The position numbers and the translations under genes were made by a program. The notes beneath the pieces were generated by a model. It saw only the letters and a program-made list of their open reading frames with translations, searched no databases and was not told where the DNA came from. From the NCBI GenBank assembly GCA_964510055.1, contig CAZDZY010000110.1, forward strand, positions 1-9,315: 9,315 nt of DNA, read 5' to 3'. This document shows positions 1 through 6,657 of this stretch, piece by piece (position 1 is the stretch's first letter; the number at the start of each line of letters is the position of its first letter). This DNA comes from DTFZ01 sp964510055 (GTDB lineage: Bacteria > Bacillota > Clostridia > Christensenellales > SZUA-584).

Positions 1-75
1 AATATTAATGGTGTGTGGCGGCAGGTCACTGAACTGCAAATCAACGTGGGCGATTTATGGAGGTCATTAGGATAG
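1..75 (+). CDS. C-terminal end of a probable phage tail/structural protein (partial)
   Basis: An open frame enters from the left edge and stops with TAG at 73-75, giving 24 residues that end in NGVWRQVTELQINVGDLWRSLG. The pattern of NGVW followed by a short stretch and VGxLW resembles the C-terminal ends of many tail and minor structural proteins of Clostridia phages (recalled pattern, not searched). Its place just upstream of the lysis genes fits, since tail genes usually precede holin and endolysin. Only the tail end is present, so the product name is an inference from ending and position. Confidence 0.5.
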   Translation, partial: NINGVWRQVTELQINVGDLWRSLG

Positions 76-91
76 GGAAGAAGGCGGTCAT

Positions 92-349
92 GTGGATGAC
101 ATAATACTTAAAATTCTTGAAGCAGTTATTGTGGGAACGCTCGGCTGGATGGCCGGGCGTTTTTCTATCAAAACAAAGCAGGAAGTACGCAACGACGACC
201 ACGAGAAGCGGCTCCAAAAACTCGAAAAAGTACTTCCGCTACTACTGAAAGTATCAAACGTACAACTGCAAGCGTTAAAGCGCGGCAAGGTCAACGGCGA
301 ATGCGATGAGGTGCTCGCCGAACTGGACGAGTACCTATATCACAAATAA
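92..349 (+). CDS. Small membrane protein of the phage lysis region, single N-terminal helix plus charged helical tail
   Basis: This 85-residue protein begins with GTG at 92; the overlapping ATG at 90 runs into a stop after four codons. A purine-rich AAGAAGGCGG at 78-87 serves as ribosome binding site. Residues 4-22 form one membrane segment (IILKILEAVIVGTLGWMAG). The rest is highly charged and predicted helical (residues 28-60), with heptad-like leucines that suggest a coiled coil. It sits between a tail gene and a holin, 15 bases before the next gene, so it is probably co-transcribed with the lysis genes. Small one-helix proteins in this position are often annotated as holin-like or accessory lysis proteins, but I recognise no named family with certainty. 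It could be a second holin, an antiholin or an unrelated membrane anchor. Confidence 0.75.
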   Translation: MDDIILKILEAVIVGTLGWMAGRFSIKTKQEVRNDDHEKRLQKLEKVLPLLLKVSNVQLQALKRGKVNGECDEVLAELDEYLYHK

Positions 350-364
350 AAAGGAGGCAAAACT

Positions 365-733
365 ATGGATTTCATGAACTACCTCACTCAAAGCGGCTTG
401 CTGATCGCGGCAGGCCTTTTTGTTATCGGCTTATTTCTCAAAGGCGCGTCTTTTATCCCCGACTGGTGCATCCCGATCATACTGCTCGTCCTGGGTATAC
501 TTGCGGCGGTCTTTTCGATGGACGGCGGCCTCACTGTATCTAACATACTTCAGGGCGTCTTTGCCACCGGCGCTGCGGTACTTGTAAACCAGGTCGGCAA
601 GCAGGTAATCAAACAGGACGTGGGCGCGAAATACGATACGGCGCACCCTGCCGATGACATCCTGCCGGTCGAGGATTTAGGGGAGATTGAAACCCTATCT
701 GAAACTGCTGAAAAAGGGGCTGGACAGCAATGA
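365..733 (+). CDS. Phage holin
   Basis: A 122-residue holin: it should assemble in the inner membrane and form lesions that let the endolysin reach the peptidoglycan. Three hydrophobic segments are visible at about residues 10-25, 34-51 and 56-77, separated by short turns (KGASFIPDW and DGGLT), followed by a hydrophilic acidic tail of about 40 residues. This three-helix layout and the motif IP..xIPxxLLxLGIxxxxF match the Firmicutes holins grouped as Phage_holin_5 (assignment from memory). The start is ATG 365 with AAGGAGG at 351-357, spacing 7. Its stop overlaps the endolysin start by four bases (ATGA, 730-733), typical of translational coupling in lysis cassettes. I am fairly sure of the holin role and less sure of the exact family. 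Confidence 0.85.
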   Translation: MDFMNYLTQSGLLIAAGLFVIGLFLKGASFIPDWCIPIILLVLGILAAVFSMDGGLTVSNILQGVFATGAAVLVNQVGKQVIKQDVGAKYDTAHPADDILPVEDLGEIETLSETAEKGAGQQ

Positions 734-1617
734 CGATAATAAAACTTGGTAGCGCCGGAAAGGATGTCAGGAAATATAAAGACATCCTTTTTAAATTGGG
801 CTATTTACACGCCAGTACACATGACCGCTTCGGCAGCGATACTGACAAAGCTGTACGTGCTTTCCAGGAAGACCACCATCTCGCGGTGGACGGAATTATA
901 GGCAAGAATACCAGCGCAGCGCTGTTGAACACAGCGGCAAAGATCACAACTCCTGTCCCGGAGCCGCAGGTCATACAGTACCTGAGCGATTGCCCAGGCT
1001 TACCTGCTGATGCGTTGAAGGCGATAAACCTCGATTTACAGGACGAGACTCCGTGCCGCATTTCAGTAATACAGGAGGCGTTACGGTGGCTTTTCCCGTA
1101 TTGTCTTTATGTGTTCGGTGCGAACCTCTATACACCTTCGCTGGCCGTACAGCTTCCGACTCCAGGGTACATCGATGCGCGTTCGAAGGTGACTCCCAGA
1201 TACTTTAACGGAGGCCGCGCTGCATGGATTAAGGCGCAGTACGCGAAGGCTGTAGCCGCGAATCAGCGTATTGGCTGCGCTGACTGCTCAGGTTTCCTTG
1301 TGGGGATATGGAGGTTTAAGAAGCTTGTTGCGGCTGGTTTTGATACAACTGCAAACGGTATTTATCACTCGTACTGTAAGGCGCTGAAATCTGTCGGTCT
1401 GAAACCCGGAGACTGCGTTTTCAGAGCGGTATCAAGCGGCCATATCGTTCACACGGGGCTGTATGTAGGCGCTGGCTATACGGTAGAGGCTGCCGGAGGC
1501 GCTTATGGTGTACAGCTATCCCGGCTCGATGACCATATCATAATCAATAAGATGACCGGGCATGCGGAACGGCATAACGCGTGGACCCATTTCGGTCAGC
1601 CGAAGATATATAAATAA
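730..1617 (+). CDS. Endolysin: peptidoglycan-binding domain plus NlpC/P60-like cysteine peptidase domain
   Basis: A 295-residue phage lysin that should cut host peptidoglycan after release through the holin; no signal peptide is visible. Residues about 5-66 form a PG_binding_1 domain, with the typical G..G..V..ykdiL..LGY, F...T..AVRAFQ, and VDGIIGKNT.AAL pattern. Residues about 165-270 look like an NlpC/P60-type papain-fold peptidase: ADCSGF gives the likely nucleophile Cys186, and GHIVHTGLYVG gives the likely catalytic His241. I could not assign the third polar residue. Residues 80-160 are a linker or extra module I do not recognise. NlpC/P60 enzymes usually cleave D-Glu-to-diamino-acid or related stem-peptide bonds; the exact bond here is unknown. 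AAGGGG at 714-719 is a plausible ribosome binding site inside the holin gene. Having the binding domain at the N-terminus is one of two common arrangements. Confidence 0.88.
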   Translation: MTIIKLGSAGKDVRKYKDILFKLGYLHASTHDRFGSDTDKAVRAFQEDHHLAVDGIIGKNTSAALLNTAAKITTPVPEPQVIQYLSDCPGLPADALKAINLDLQDETPCRISVIQEALRWLFPYCLYVFGANLYTPSLAVQLPTPGYIDARSKVTPRYFNGGRAAWIKAQYAKAVAANQRIGCADCSGFLVGIWRFKKLVAAGFDTTANGIYHSYCKALKSVGLKPGDCVFRAVSSGHIVHTGLYVGAGYTVEAAGGAYGVQLSRLDDHIIINKMTGHAERHNAWTHFGQPKIYK

Positions 1618-1644
1618 GTTAATCGGATTGTATTGCGTAATGAA

Positions 1645-1686
1645 ACCCGTGGTGGTGAGTTCACTCATGCCATGGGTCTTTTTTTT
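1645..1686 (+). terminator. Rho-independent terminator after the endolysin
   Basis: The arms ACCCGTGGTGGTGAGT (1645-1660) and CTCATGCCATGGGT (1664-1677) pair with one bulged G and three G-U pairs, leaving a small TTCA loop. Eight T follow at 1679-1686. It lies 27 bases after the endolysin stop and should end the late/lysis transcript, keeping the integrase region separately transcribed. Confidence 0.8.
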
Positions 1687-1749
1687 ATTAAACCTCACAT
1701 CCGGCTGCTGTCGTGGCTATTCAGTGAAGGAAATATATGAGGAGGAAAA

Positions 1750-1860
1750 ATGGAGTTCGAATTAAAGAAAGCTTTGTTAAGAATGCTTTTAAACGTGGGT
1801 CTCATATCAAAAGACGAGTATCGAAAAGCTTTAGAATTATTGATGAAACCTACTAATTAA
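1750..1860 (+). CDS. 36-residue SHOCT-like small protein next to the integrase
   Basis: A short gene starts at ATG 1750 behind a strong TGAGGAGG (1738-1745) and stops at TAA 1858-1860. The 36-residue product is nearly all helix-forming: residues 5-16 (LKKALLRMLLNV), a turn at GLIS, then KDEYRKALELLMK. The pattern G-[LI]-[IL]-[ST]-x-[ED]-E-[FY] is that of SHOCT-type short domains, which mediate oligomer or partner contacts. Small proteins of this kind are often found beside recombinases in Firmicutes (from memory). It lies after the lysis terminator and 62 bases before the recombinase, so the two may be co-transcribed. Its second half closely resembles part of the recombinase coiled-coil region. 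The strong ribosome binding site and compact pattern argue for a real gene; function is not established. Confidence 0.7.
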   Translation: MEFELKKALLRMLLNVGLISKDEYRKALELLMKPTN

Positions 1861-1861
1861 C

Positions 1862-1890
1862 TTGATTAATGGCTGATTGTACGGCTTAAT
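1862..1890 (+). promoter_or_regulatory. Weak candidate promoter for the serine recombinase
   Basis: TTGATT (1862-1867) and CTTAAT (1885-1890) are separated by 17 bases, each matching four of six consensus positions. It would start transcription about 25 bases before the recombinase start. The match is weak and could be chance; transcription from upstream of the small gene at 1750 is the alternative. Confidence 0.25.
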
Positions 1891-1922
1891 GTGACATGAC
1901 ATAAAAAGAAAGGAACGCAACT

Positions 1923-3506
1923 ATGGACCGGGTTGTATATTATGCGAGGGTATCGACTGAAGAAGAACAGCAGGCATCCGCTCTTCAGATCCAGTGCTTT
2001 GAGAACGAAGAGTTCATTTCCGCCCATGAAAACTGGGAGATGGTCGATAAATATGTTGATGAGGGGAAGAGCGGCACCACTACTGCTGGGCGTTTAGAAT
2101 TCCAGCGTATGATCAATGATATGGAAGAAGATAAGTTCGATATCATTCTCATAAAGCAGATAGACCGCGGCTGGCGTAACCTTACCGATTGGAAGATATT
2201 TGAGGAGATACTGGTCAGAAATAGGAAAAGACTGTTCATACGTCTCAGGAATGAGTACTATAACATAGAGGACGACGGCAGCTATATAAGCACTACGATG
2301 GACAATATGTTTGCGGAATGGTATTCCAGAAACCTTTCGAGGAAGATAAATAACGCTAACAAAACCAGAATGAAGAAGGGGATAATAGTTACAAACGGCA
2401 AGCTGTGGGGGTATGACCAGGTAAACGGCAATCTTGTAATCAATGAAAAAGAAGCCGAAGTCGTCAGGAAGGTATTCGAACTTTATATCGAGGGGAAGGG
2501 ATTTAGGGCGATTTCCATTGAACTTGACAACCTGGGGATCAAGAACCAAAAGGGGGAAGCATTCGCGCTTACGACTCTTAAGCGGATGATAAGAAATGAA
2601 AAATATAAAGGGACATTGATATGCGGTAAAAAACATAAGAACTTCTTTACGAAGGGCTTTGAAGAGGTATCGCCCGACCTGTGGATAGTTCATGAGAACA
2701 GGATCCCTCCGATCGTATCTGAAGAAGTATGGAATGAAGCCAATAGGCTGCTTTGGCAGAAACGCAAAAAATATGATATTGACAGGCGGTCTAAAATTGC
2801 GGGGTATTACAGCGGTTCATATGAGCTGAGCGGAAAAATTGTATGCGGTAAATGCGGTTCTCCGTTTTACCACTCGACCCGGAAACTCGGGCCATACGGG
2901 AATAAGACGACGGTTGGGATATGGCAGTGTTCCAGGTACAGAAAGTTTGGCAGAACACATGAGAACGGCTGCGACTCGGTATTCATCTATGAAGAAGATC
3001 TAAAGGGGCTGCTCAAACGGCAGATATTTGAGCTTTGGGAGAACAGGGGAGAGTTAATACAGCAACTGACCGAAACGCTTGGGAGCGTCCTTTCACAGTT
3101 TGATGTGTCAAGCCAGAATGGAGAAAAAATACGGGCCGAGATTGATAAGCTGAAGAAAAGGAAAGATCAGCTTATTGACTTGGTGGCAGATGGACTTATA
3201 ACGAAGGACGATTTTAAACGCAAGACTGAATTCATAAACAGATCTATAGATGAAATCGAAAAACAGTTGATGAATATATCCAGAGTGGAGCCCGATATTG
3301 ATTTAAGCCAAGATAGGCTGATTGCGATAAAGGAGTTCTTCGAAAAGGTCTTTATCGATGAGAGCGGAATCAATGATGATGTATTACAGGCGTTTGTAGA
3401 AAAGATAATAGTTCAGGGGAATGATAAGATTGAAGTTCAGTTTAATGGGTTACAAGATTTATCTGAGATTGATATGCAGCCAAGTCCTTTAAAAGTTCAT
3501 AATTGA
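1923..3506 (+). CDS. Large serine recombinase (phage-type integrase)
   Basis: A 527-residue large serine recombinase, which would join attP and attB through a covalent Ser-DNA intermediate. The resolvase domain (about 3-150) shows YYARVSTEEEQQ with nucleophile Ser11 and Arg9, DEGKSGTTTAGR.EFQRM, and IDRGWRN with Arg82 and Arg85 in place of the more usual DRLSRN. The long linking helix lies near 122-150. A recombinase domain (about 160-280; GYD...G.L.INEKEAEVVRKVFELY) leads into a zinc ribbon with Cys308, Cys311, Cys336 and Cys350. A coiled-coil segment (about 398-452) follows, the part that controls directionality in this family. Length and all domains are intact, so it should be active. ATG 1923 has AAAGGA at 1909-1914, spacing 8. 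Its place beside the lysis module indicates a prophage integrase; a transposase of an integrative element is less likely. Confidence 0.93.
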   Translation: MDRVVYYARVSTEEEQQASALQIQCFENEEFISAHENWEMVDKYVDEGKSGTTTAGRLEFQRMINDMEEDKFDIILIKQIDRGWRNLTDWKIFEEILVRNRKRLFIRLRNEYYNIEDDGSYISTTMDNMFAEWYSRNLSRKINNANKTRMKKGIIVTNGKLWGYDQVNGNLVINEKEAEVVRKVFELYIEGKGFRAISIELDNLGIKNQKGEAFALTTLKRMIRNEKYKGTLICGKKHKNFFTKGFEEVSPDLWIVHENRIPPIVSEEVWNEANRLLWQKRKKYDIDRRSKIAGYYSGSYELSGKIVCGKCGSPFYHSTRKLGPYGNKTTVGIWQCSRYRKFGRTHENGCDSVFIYEEDLKGLLKRQIFELWENRGELIQQLTETLGSVLSQFDVSSQNGEKIRAEIDKLKKRKDQLIDLVADGLITKDDFKRKTEFINRSIDEIEKQLMNISRVEPDIDLSQDRLIAIKEFFEKVFIDESGINDDVLQAFVEKIIVQGNDKIEVQFNGLQDLSEIDMQPSPLKVHN

Positions 3507-3547
3507 TTCTTATGATAATTGTGTAATTTCCTACATTTTATTTAATA

Positions 3548-3587
3548 GAGCTTTGTAAAACAGGCTTTTTGGCAGGCTCCTTTTTTT
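3548..3587 (+). terminator. Candidate terminator after the recombinase
   Basis: GAGCTTTG (3548-3555) can pair with CAGGCTC (3573-3579) with one bulged T and one G-U pair. The loop contains a possible inner AAAA/TTTT stem. A run of seven T (3581-3587) follows. The stem is imperfect but position and T-run fit termination of the recombinase transcript. Confidence 0.5.
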
Positions 3588-3640
3588 ATCCCAATAAATA
3601 CTTACAGGGTATCATCTAAATTAAAGCAGAGTTGTTAATA

Positions 3641-3668
3641 TTGACATCCACATCTATGCGTCTATAAT
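3641..3668 (+). promoter_or_regulatory. Perfect-consensus housekeeping promoter for the LCP-family gene
   Basis: TTGACA (3641-3646) and TATAAT (3663-3668) are both exact consensus hexamers, 16 bases apart, one base short of the ideal spacing. Transcription would begin near 3675, leaving a leader of about 75 bases before the gene at 3749. No gene lies between, so it should drive the LCP-family gene strongly and independently of the recombinase. Confidence 0.8.
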
Positions 3669-3748
3669 TAAGTTGGGAAATAAATACTTTATAAAACTTT
3701 ATATACCAGAATAAAATATAGTTTAATAAGGATTTGGAGGACGATAAA

Positions 3749-5143
3749 ATGAAAAGAAGAAAATGCTTTCTGATAACTTTATTTGCATCAATTCTTTTAC
3801 TTACAACGCTGATATCGGCCAGTTGTGCTCCTGCAGAAAACAAAACAACGCCAACACCAGCCGCAACTGAAACGCCGTCGGCTTCACAGGCCTCATCCCC
3901 GACCGCCCAACCCAGCGTACAGGTAAGCCCGGCCGAGCTCGCCGGGAGTATAAATATAATGTTGATCGGTGTGGATTATGCGCCCGAGCGAGAGAGTGAT
4001 TCGTGGCATGGGAAACGCATGTTTCATTCCGACGTTATGATGGTCCTTAATATAAACATCGAAACAAAGAAAGTCAGCATCATATCGCTCCCGAGTAATA
4101 CATACACAAATATACCCGGAGTTGCGGGAATATATAAACTCAGCTCTTCGCTGAACTGCGGCGGAGACTGGCCTTCGCAGGAAGCTTGTGAGAAGGTGTG
4201 CGAAGCGGCGTCGTGGATAATTGGCAGCGTCCCAATAGATTACTATTTTGCTGTCGATATGACCGCCGCTAAAGACCTTGTCGATGATATCGGAGGTGTC
4301 GATTACGACCTCGATATATCGTTTACAATGAACGGGCGTTCATATTCCAAGGGCAAACAACATATGGACGGGCAGGCTGTACTCGATTACCTGCGTGTAA
4401 GAAGCGGCCACGGTATCGAAGACAACGACGGTAGCGAGGGTACGCAGGAACAGCGTCAGCAAAATATGTTGCTGGCGATATTTCATAATTTGAAGGAATC
4501 GGGGAATATTCGCGGCCTGCCTGGCATTATCAATGATTTCAAGAGCAACAACCTTGTTACAAACATGCCGATTGCCCAGATTGCGGGAATTGCCGTTTTT
4601 ATGAACGGCGTTAACGTCGAGGACATTGGGTTTCACCCCATGAGCGGCAGAAGTGTTTCGTTGGACTTGAATTATATTATTACGAACGAGGAGAATCGAA
4701 AGCAGATAATACAGGATGTATATGGTGTTGATATTTCTGAACAGATGTATGCGGGTTACAGTTACAAAGCTGTGATGCAGATTTGGGATGAGATGCAAGC
4801 CTATGTGGCCGTAAACCAGTCAAAAGGCGTCCTCGATGATGTAAAAGCCAAATTGAACACCGACGCGCAGGGCAAATACGTTTCTGGCGGAGAAGAGCGG
4901 ACGCTTTATAATAAATGCGTGAGCGAATATGATAGGCTTAAAAACTGGGATGTTAAAGCGGACTCGTTCGACCACAAAGCTTTTGACGAGTTTTTTAACG
5001 GGTTTAAGGCAGATATAGAGAGCCTGTGCAAAATGTTTTCTATAGAGACAGGAAACGATTTTTGGAGAGTCATCTACAATCCGTTTTTCGGAGAGATCAA
5101 CCAGCCGTATGTGCAGAACCAGATTGCGGTGGACCCTAGATAA
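3749..5143 (+). CDS. Secreted LCP-family (LytR-CpsA-Psr) protein with altered active-site motifs
   Basis: The likely start is ATG 3749, with GGAGG at 3736-3740 (spacing 8), giving 464 residues; an in-frame TTG at 3734 would overlap this site and is rejected. Residues 1-25 are a signal sequence ending LISAS-Cys26, an imperfect lipobox (Ser at -3). A Thr/Ser/Pro-rich linker (30-60) precedes the LCP domain (about 67-250): INIMLIGVDY, HSDVMMVLNINIETKKVSI, IDYYFAVD, DDIGGVDYDL, and HMDGQAVLDYLRVR. Active LCP proteins transfer wall polymers from lipid carriers to peptidoglycan. Here the usual SxPRD motif reads SLPSN (113-117) and the later R-x-x-RQ reads QEQRQ, so residues that contact the pyrophosphate are missing, while Asp95 and the RVR arginines remain. 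Residues 330-464 are a helical extension without a family I can name. It may be a non-catalytic or substrate-binding variant. Confidence 0.85.
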   Translation: MKRRKCFLITLFASILLLTTLISASCAPAENKTTPTPAATETPSASQASSPTAQPSVQVSPAELAGSINIMLIGVDYAPERESDSWHGKRMFHSDVMMVLNINIETKKVSIISLPSNTYTNIPGVAGIYKLSSSLNCGGDWPSQEACEKVCEAASWIIGSVPIDYYFAVDMTAAKDLVDDIGGVDYDLDISFTMNGRSYSKGKQHMDGQAVLDYLRVRSGHGIEDNDGSEGTQEQRQQNMLLAIFHNLKESGNIRGLPGIINDFKSNNLVTNMPIAQIAGIAVFMNGVNVEDIGFHPMSGRSVSLDLNYIITNEENRKQIIQDVYGVDISEQMYAGYSYKAVMQIWDEMQAYVAVNQSKGVLDDVKAKLNTDAQGKYVSGGEERTLYNKCVSEYDRLKNWDVKADSFDHKAFDEFFNGFKADIESLCKMFSIETGNDFWRVIYNPFFGEINQPYVQNQIAVDPR

Positions 5144-5187
5144 TTAGGATGGTAGCTGATTGTCTCACACCATTAAATAAGCGTTTA

Positions 5188-5229
5188 TACGCCGATAGTA
5201 CTGTAGGGGTCTAACAGGCGTAGTTTTTT
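5188..5229 (+). terminator. Terminator or attenuator between LCP gene and next lipoprotein
   Basis: TACGCC (5188-5193) pairs perfectly with GGCGTA (5217-5222), with a further possible TAG/CTA pairing inside. The stem is followed by G and six T (5224-5229). An upstream GCGT (5181-5184) can instead pair with ACGC (5189-5192), which would break the terminator stem. The T-run ends only two bases before the ribosome binding site of the gene at 5245, so it may act as an attenuator as well as a terminator for the LCP gene. Confidence 0.55.
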
Positions 5230-5244
5230 GCGGAGGTTCTTCAT

Positions 5245-6143
5245 ATGAAAAAGTATTTGCTTTGTATAGTGCCGGTCATATGTCTAATAACAATCGTTCT
5301 TTCCGGATGCAATACCTGCATACCGACAGTGCCATCGGAATCACCGGGCGAAATAGTATCAACGACTACTACAGAAACGTCGACGGCAATTCTTATAGCG
5401 ACACCAAGCCCTAGCCCTAGTCCAACGCCGAGTCCGACGCCGGATGATAGAGCTATAGTAAACCAAGAGGTGACAGACTTCCTTAATCAACAAGGTGACT
5501 TTGCCCCTGAATCAATGCAAAATCATTTAATTGAATACAGGAAGGAAAAAAATTAGAGTTAGGTTGGGTTAAGGATAATGTAAATTCCTTTTCTATTCAA
5601 GGTTGGCTTTTTGATTACAAAATGGTGGACAAATATATCGTAGTGGCTTTTGGGGTTAAGGGAATCGATGGCGAGAATCATATTAAACCGGCGGTGATTC
5701 CGAGCTATTGGTTTGACAAGGAGAACAATAAACTAAATTTCTCGTTTGAGGATCTGAACAAATGGTCTACTATTGGAGGAGGAATTATAGTTAATGAAAT
5801 CACGGTCGATGGTATCTTAGAACAATTGGCTGCCCTTAAAGGTCATCCGGTGTTGTTTGGTTTTGCGAGTAAATTTTCTGATAGCGAGATAGAAGAAGCC
5901 ATTAAGTATGCCGGTGAAGAATATAGACCTTATCTTAAAGATTTAACTGACCGGTGCAATTTGGCGGAAGCATTATTGGCTGAAATGTATCAGAATGATC
6001 AAGTTCTATCGGAAAAATCGAGATACTTAGTGGAGACTAAGCTTGAGGTTCCGGATATTGATAGTCTTGATGATTTAAGTAGAATCGATATCTCTAAGAT
6101 CCCTTGCATTTTAGGGATTTCCTCTGATTTGGTGATTAATTAA
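5245..6143 (+). pseudogene. Lipoprotein gene split by a frameshift at an A7 run
   Basis: GGAGG (5232-5236) precedes ATG 5245. The first frame gives 103 residues: a signal peptide with lipobox LSGC (Cys22), then a Thr-rich and Ser/Thr-Pro repeat linker (about 52-66), then the start of a folded part, ending at TAG 5554-5556. The same protein seems to continue one frame back: from 5553 an uninterrupted frame of 196 residues runs to TAA 6143. Its first ATG (5622) has no ribosome binding site. The frames join at seven A (5546-5552). Adding one A, or a -1 slip on A-AAA-AAT (5547-5553), gives a single 299-residue lipoprotein. The C-terminal part is acidic and helix-rich toward its end; I do not recognise a family. 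It could be a recent pseudogene, a gene decoded by slippage, or a base-call error. Confidence 0.75.
5400..5440 (+). repeat. Low-complexity Ser/Thr-Pro linker repeat
   Basis: Within the split lipoprotein gene, near-repeats of six bases (CCAAGC, CCTAGC, CCTAGT, CCAACG, CCGAGT, CCGACG) encode alternating Ser-Pro and Thr-Pro. Such linkers space the folded domain of a Gram-positive lipoprotein away from its membrane anchor. The synonymous codon variation suggests it is an old repeat kept by selection on the protein. Confidence 0.7.
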
Positions 6144-6220
6144 TACGAAAAGCTGGACATGGCTCAGGAGAATAGGGTAGTCAATTAAAGTGCACTTCTC
6201 GGTTAGTTTGAAATAATAAA

Positions 6221-6628
6221 ATGTGTATCATAATGTGGCCTATCAGGGACCGCATAGATATGCACATAGGTATGGAAGAAGTTACCTACGGCGAGCTTAC
6301 GGGCGAGCGGACGGGCGAGACTTCGAAGGACATACGGGCAAGGGTGAACGCAGCGAGGAGGATACAGCAGAGGCGCTACGCCGGGGAGGGCATATTCAGC
6401 AACGCAGAGCTCACGAACGAGACGACCGACCGCTATTGCCCGCTCTCGAAGGACTGCAAAGACCTGATGGAAGCGGCTTATAACCGCTTCGCATTGAGCG
6501 CGCGGGCGGTGAGCAGGGTACTCAAGGTCTCGCGTACAATTGCCGACCTTGCTGATGCGGAGGATATAGAAAAAGCGCACGTTGCCGAGGCGATACAATA
6601 CAGGACGGATGCGAAGTATTGGGGGTAA
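6221..6628 (+). pseudogene. C-terminal remnant of a ComM/YifB Mg-chelatase-like AAA+ gene
   Basis: Residues from about P7 onward match the C-terminal quarter of ComM/YifB proteins (about 500 residues): DRIDMHI, a VxYxEL-like segment, GETSKDIRARVNAARRIQQRRY, NAELT, YCPLS, and FALSARAVSRVLKVSRTIADL followed by AEAIQYR near the end. This is the arginine-finger and Mg_chelatase_C part. The N-terminal domain and the Walker A and B ATPase core are absent. An in-frame TGA lies at 6209-6211, and no ribosome binding site precedes ATG 6221, so the fragment is probably not translated on its own. ComM is a helicase for branch migration in natural transformation; YifB is the family name where the role is untested. 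The similarity begins abruptly near 6236, where AT-rich sequence gives way to GC-rich sequence, as at an insertion or deletion junction. Confidence 0.85.
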
Positions 6629-6657
6629 ATTTAAGCGTATTATACAAGGAGCAGTTT

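Noticed and set aside
1562..1765. 67-residue + strand open frame after the endolysin
   Set aside because: It runs through the endolysin end, the terminator and the ribosome binding site of the small gene at 1750, with no ribosome binding site of its own.
2094..2693. 199-residue open frame on the minus strand inside the recombinase gene
   Set aside because: It lies opposite a fully supported serine recombinase, has no recognisable domain and no ribosome binding site, and is explained by codon bias of the real gene.
4340..4798. 152-residue minus-strand open frame
   Set aside because: It is opposite the LCP domain coding sequence, shows no family motif and has low-complexity composition.
1857..5180. 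Shared string GCTGATTGT near 1872 and near 5155, considered as attachment-site or element repeat
   Set aside because: Only nine bases are identical and the surroundings differ; a chance match is likely in 9 kb.
6223..6483. 86-residue + strand frame overlapping the ComM remnant
   Set aside because: The ComM match lies in the other frame; this one is rich in Arg, Gly and His, as expected from an out-of-frame read of GC-rich DNA.
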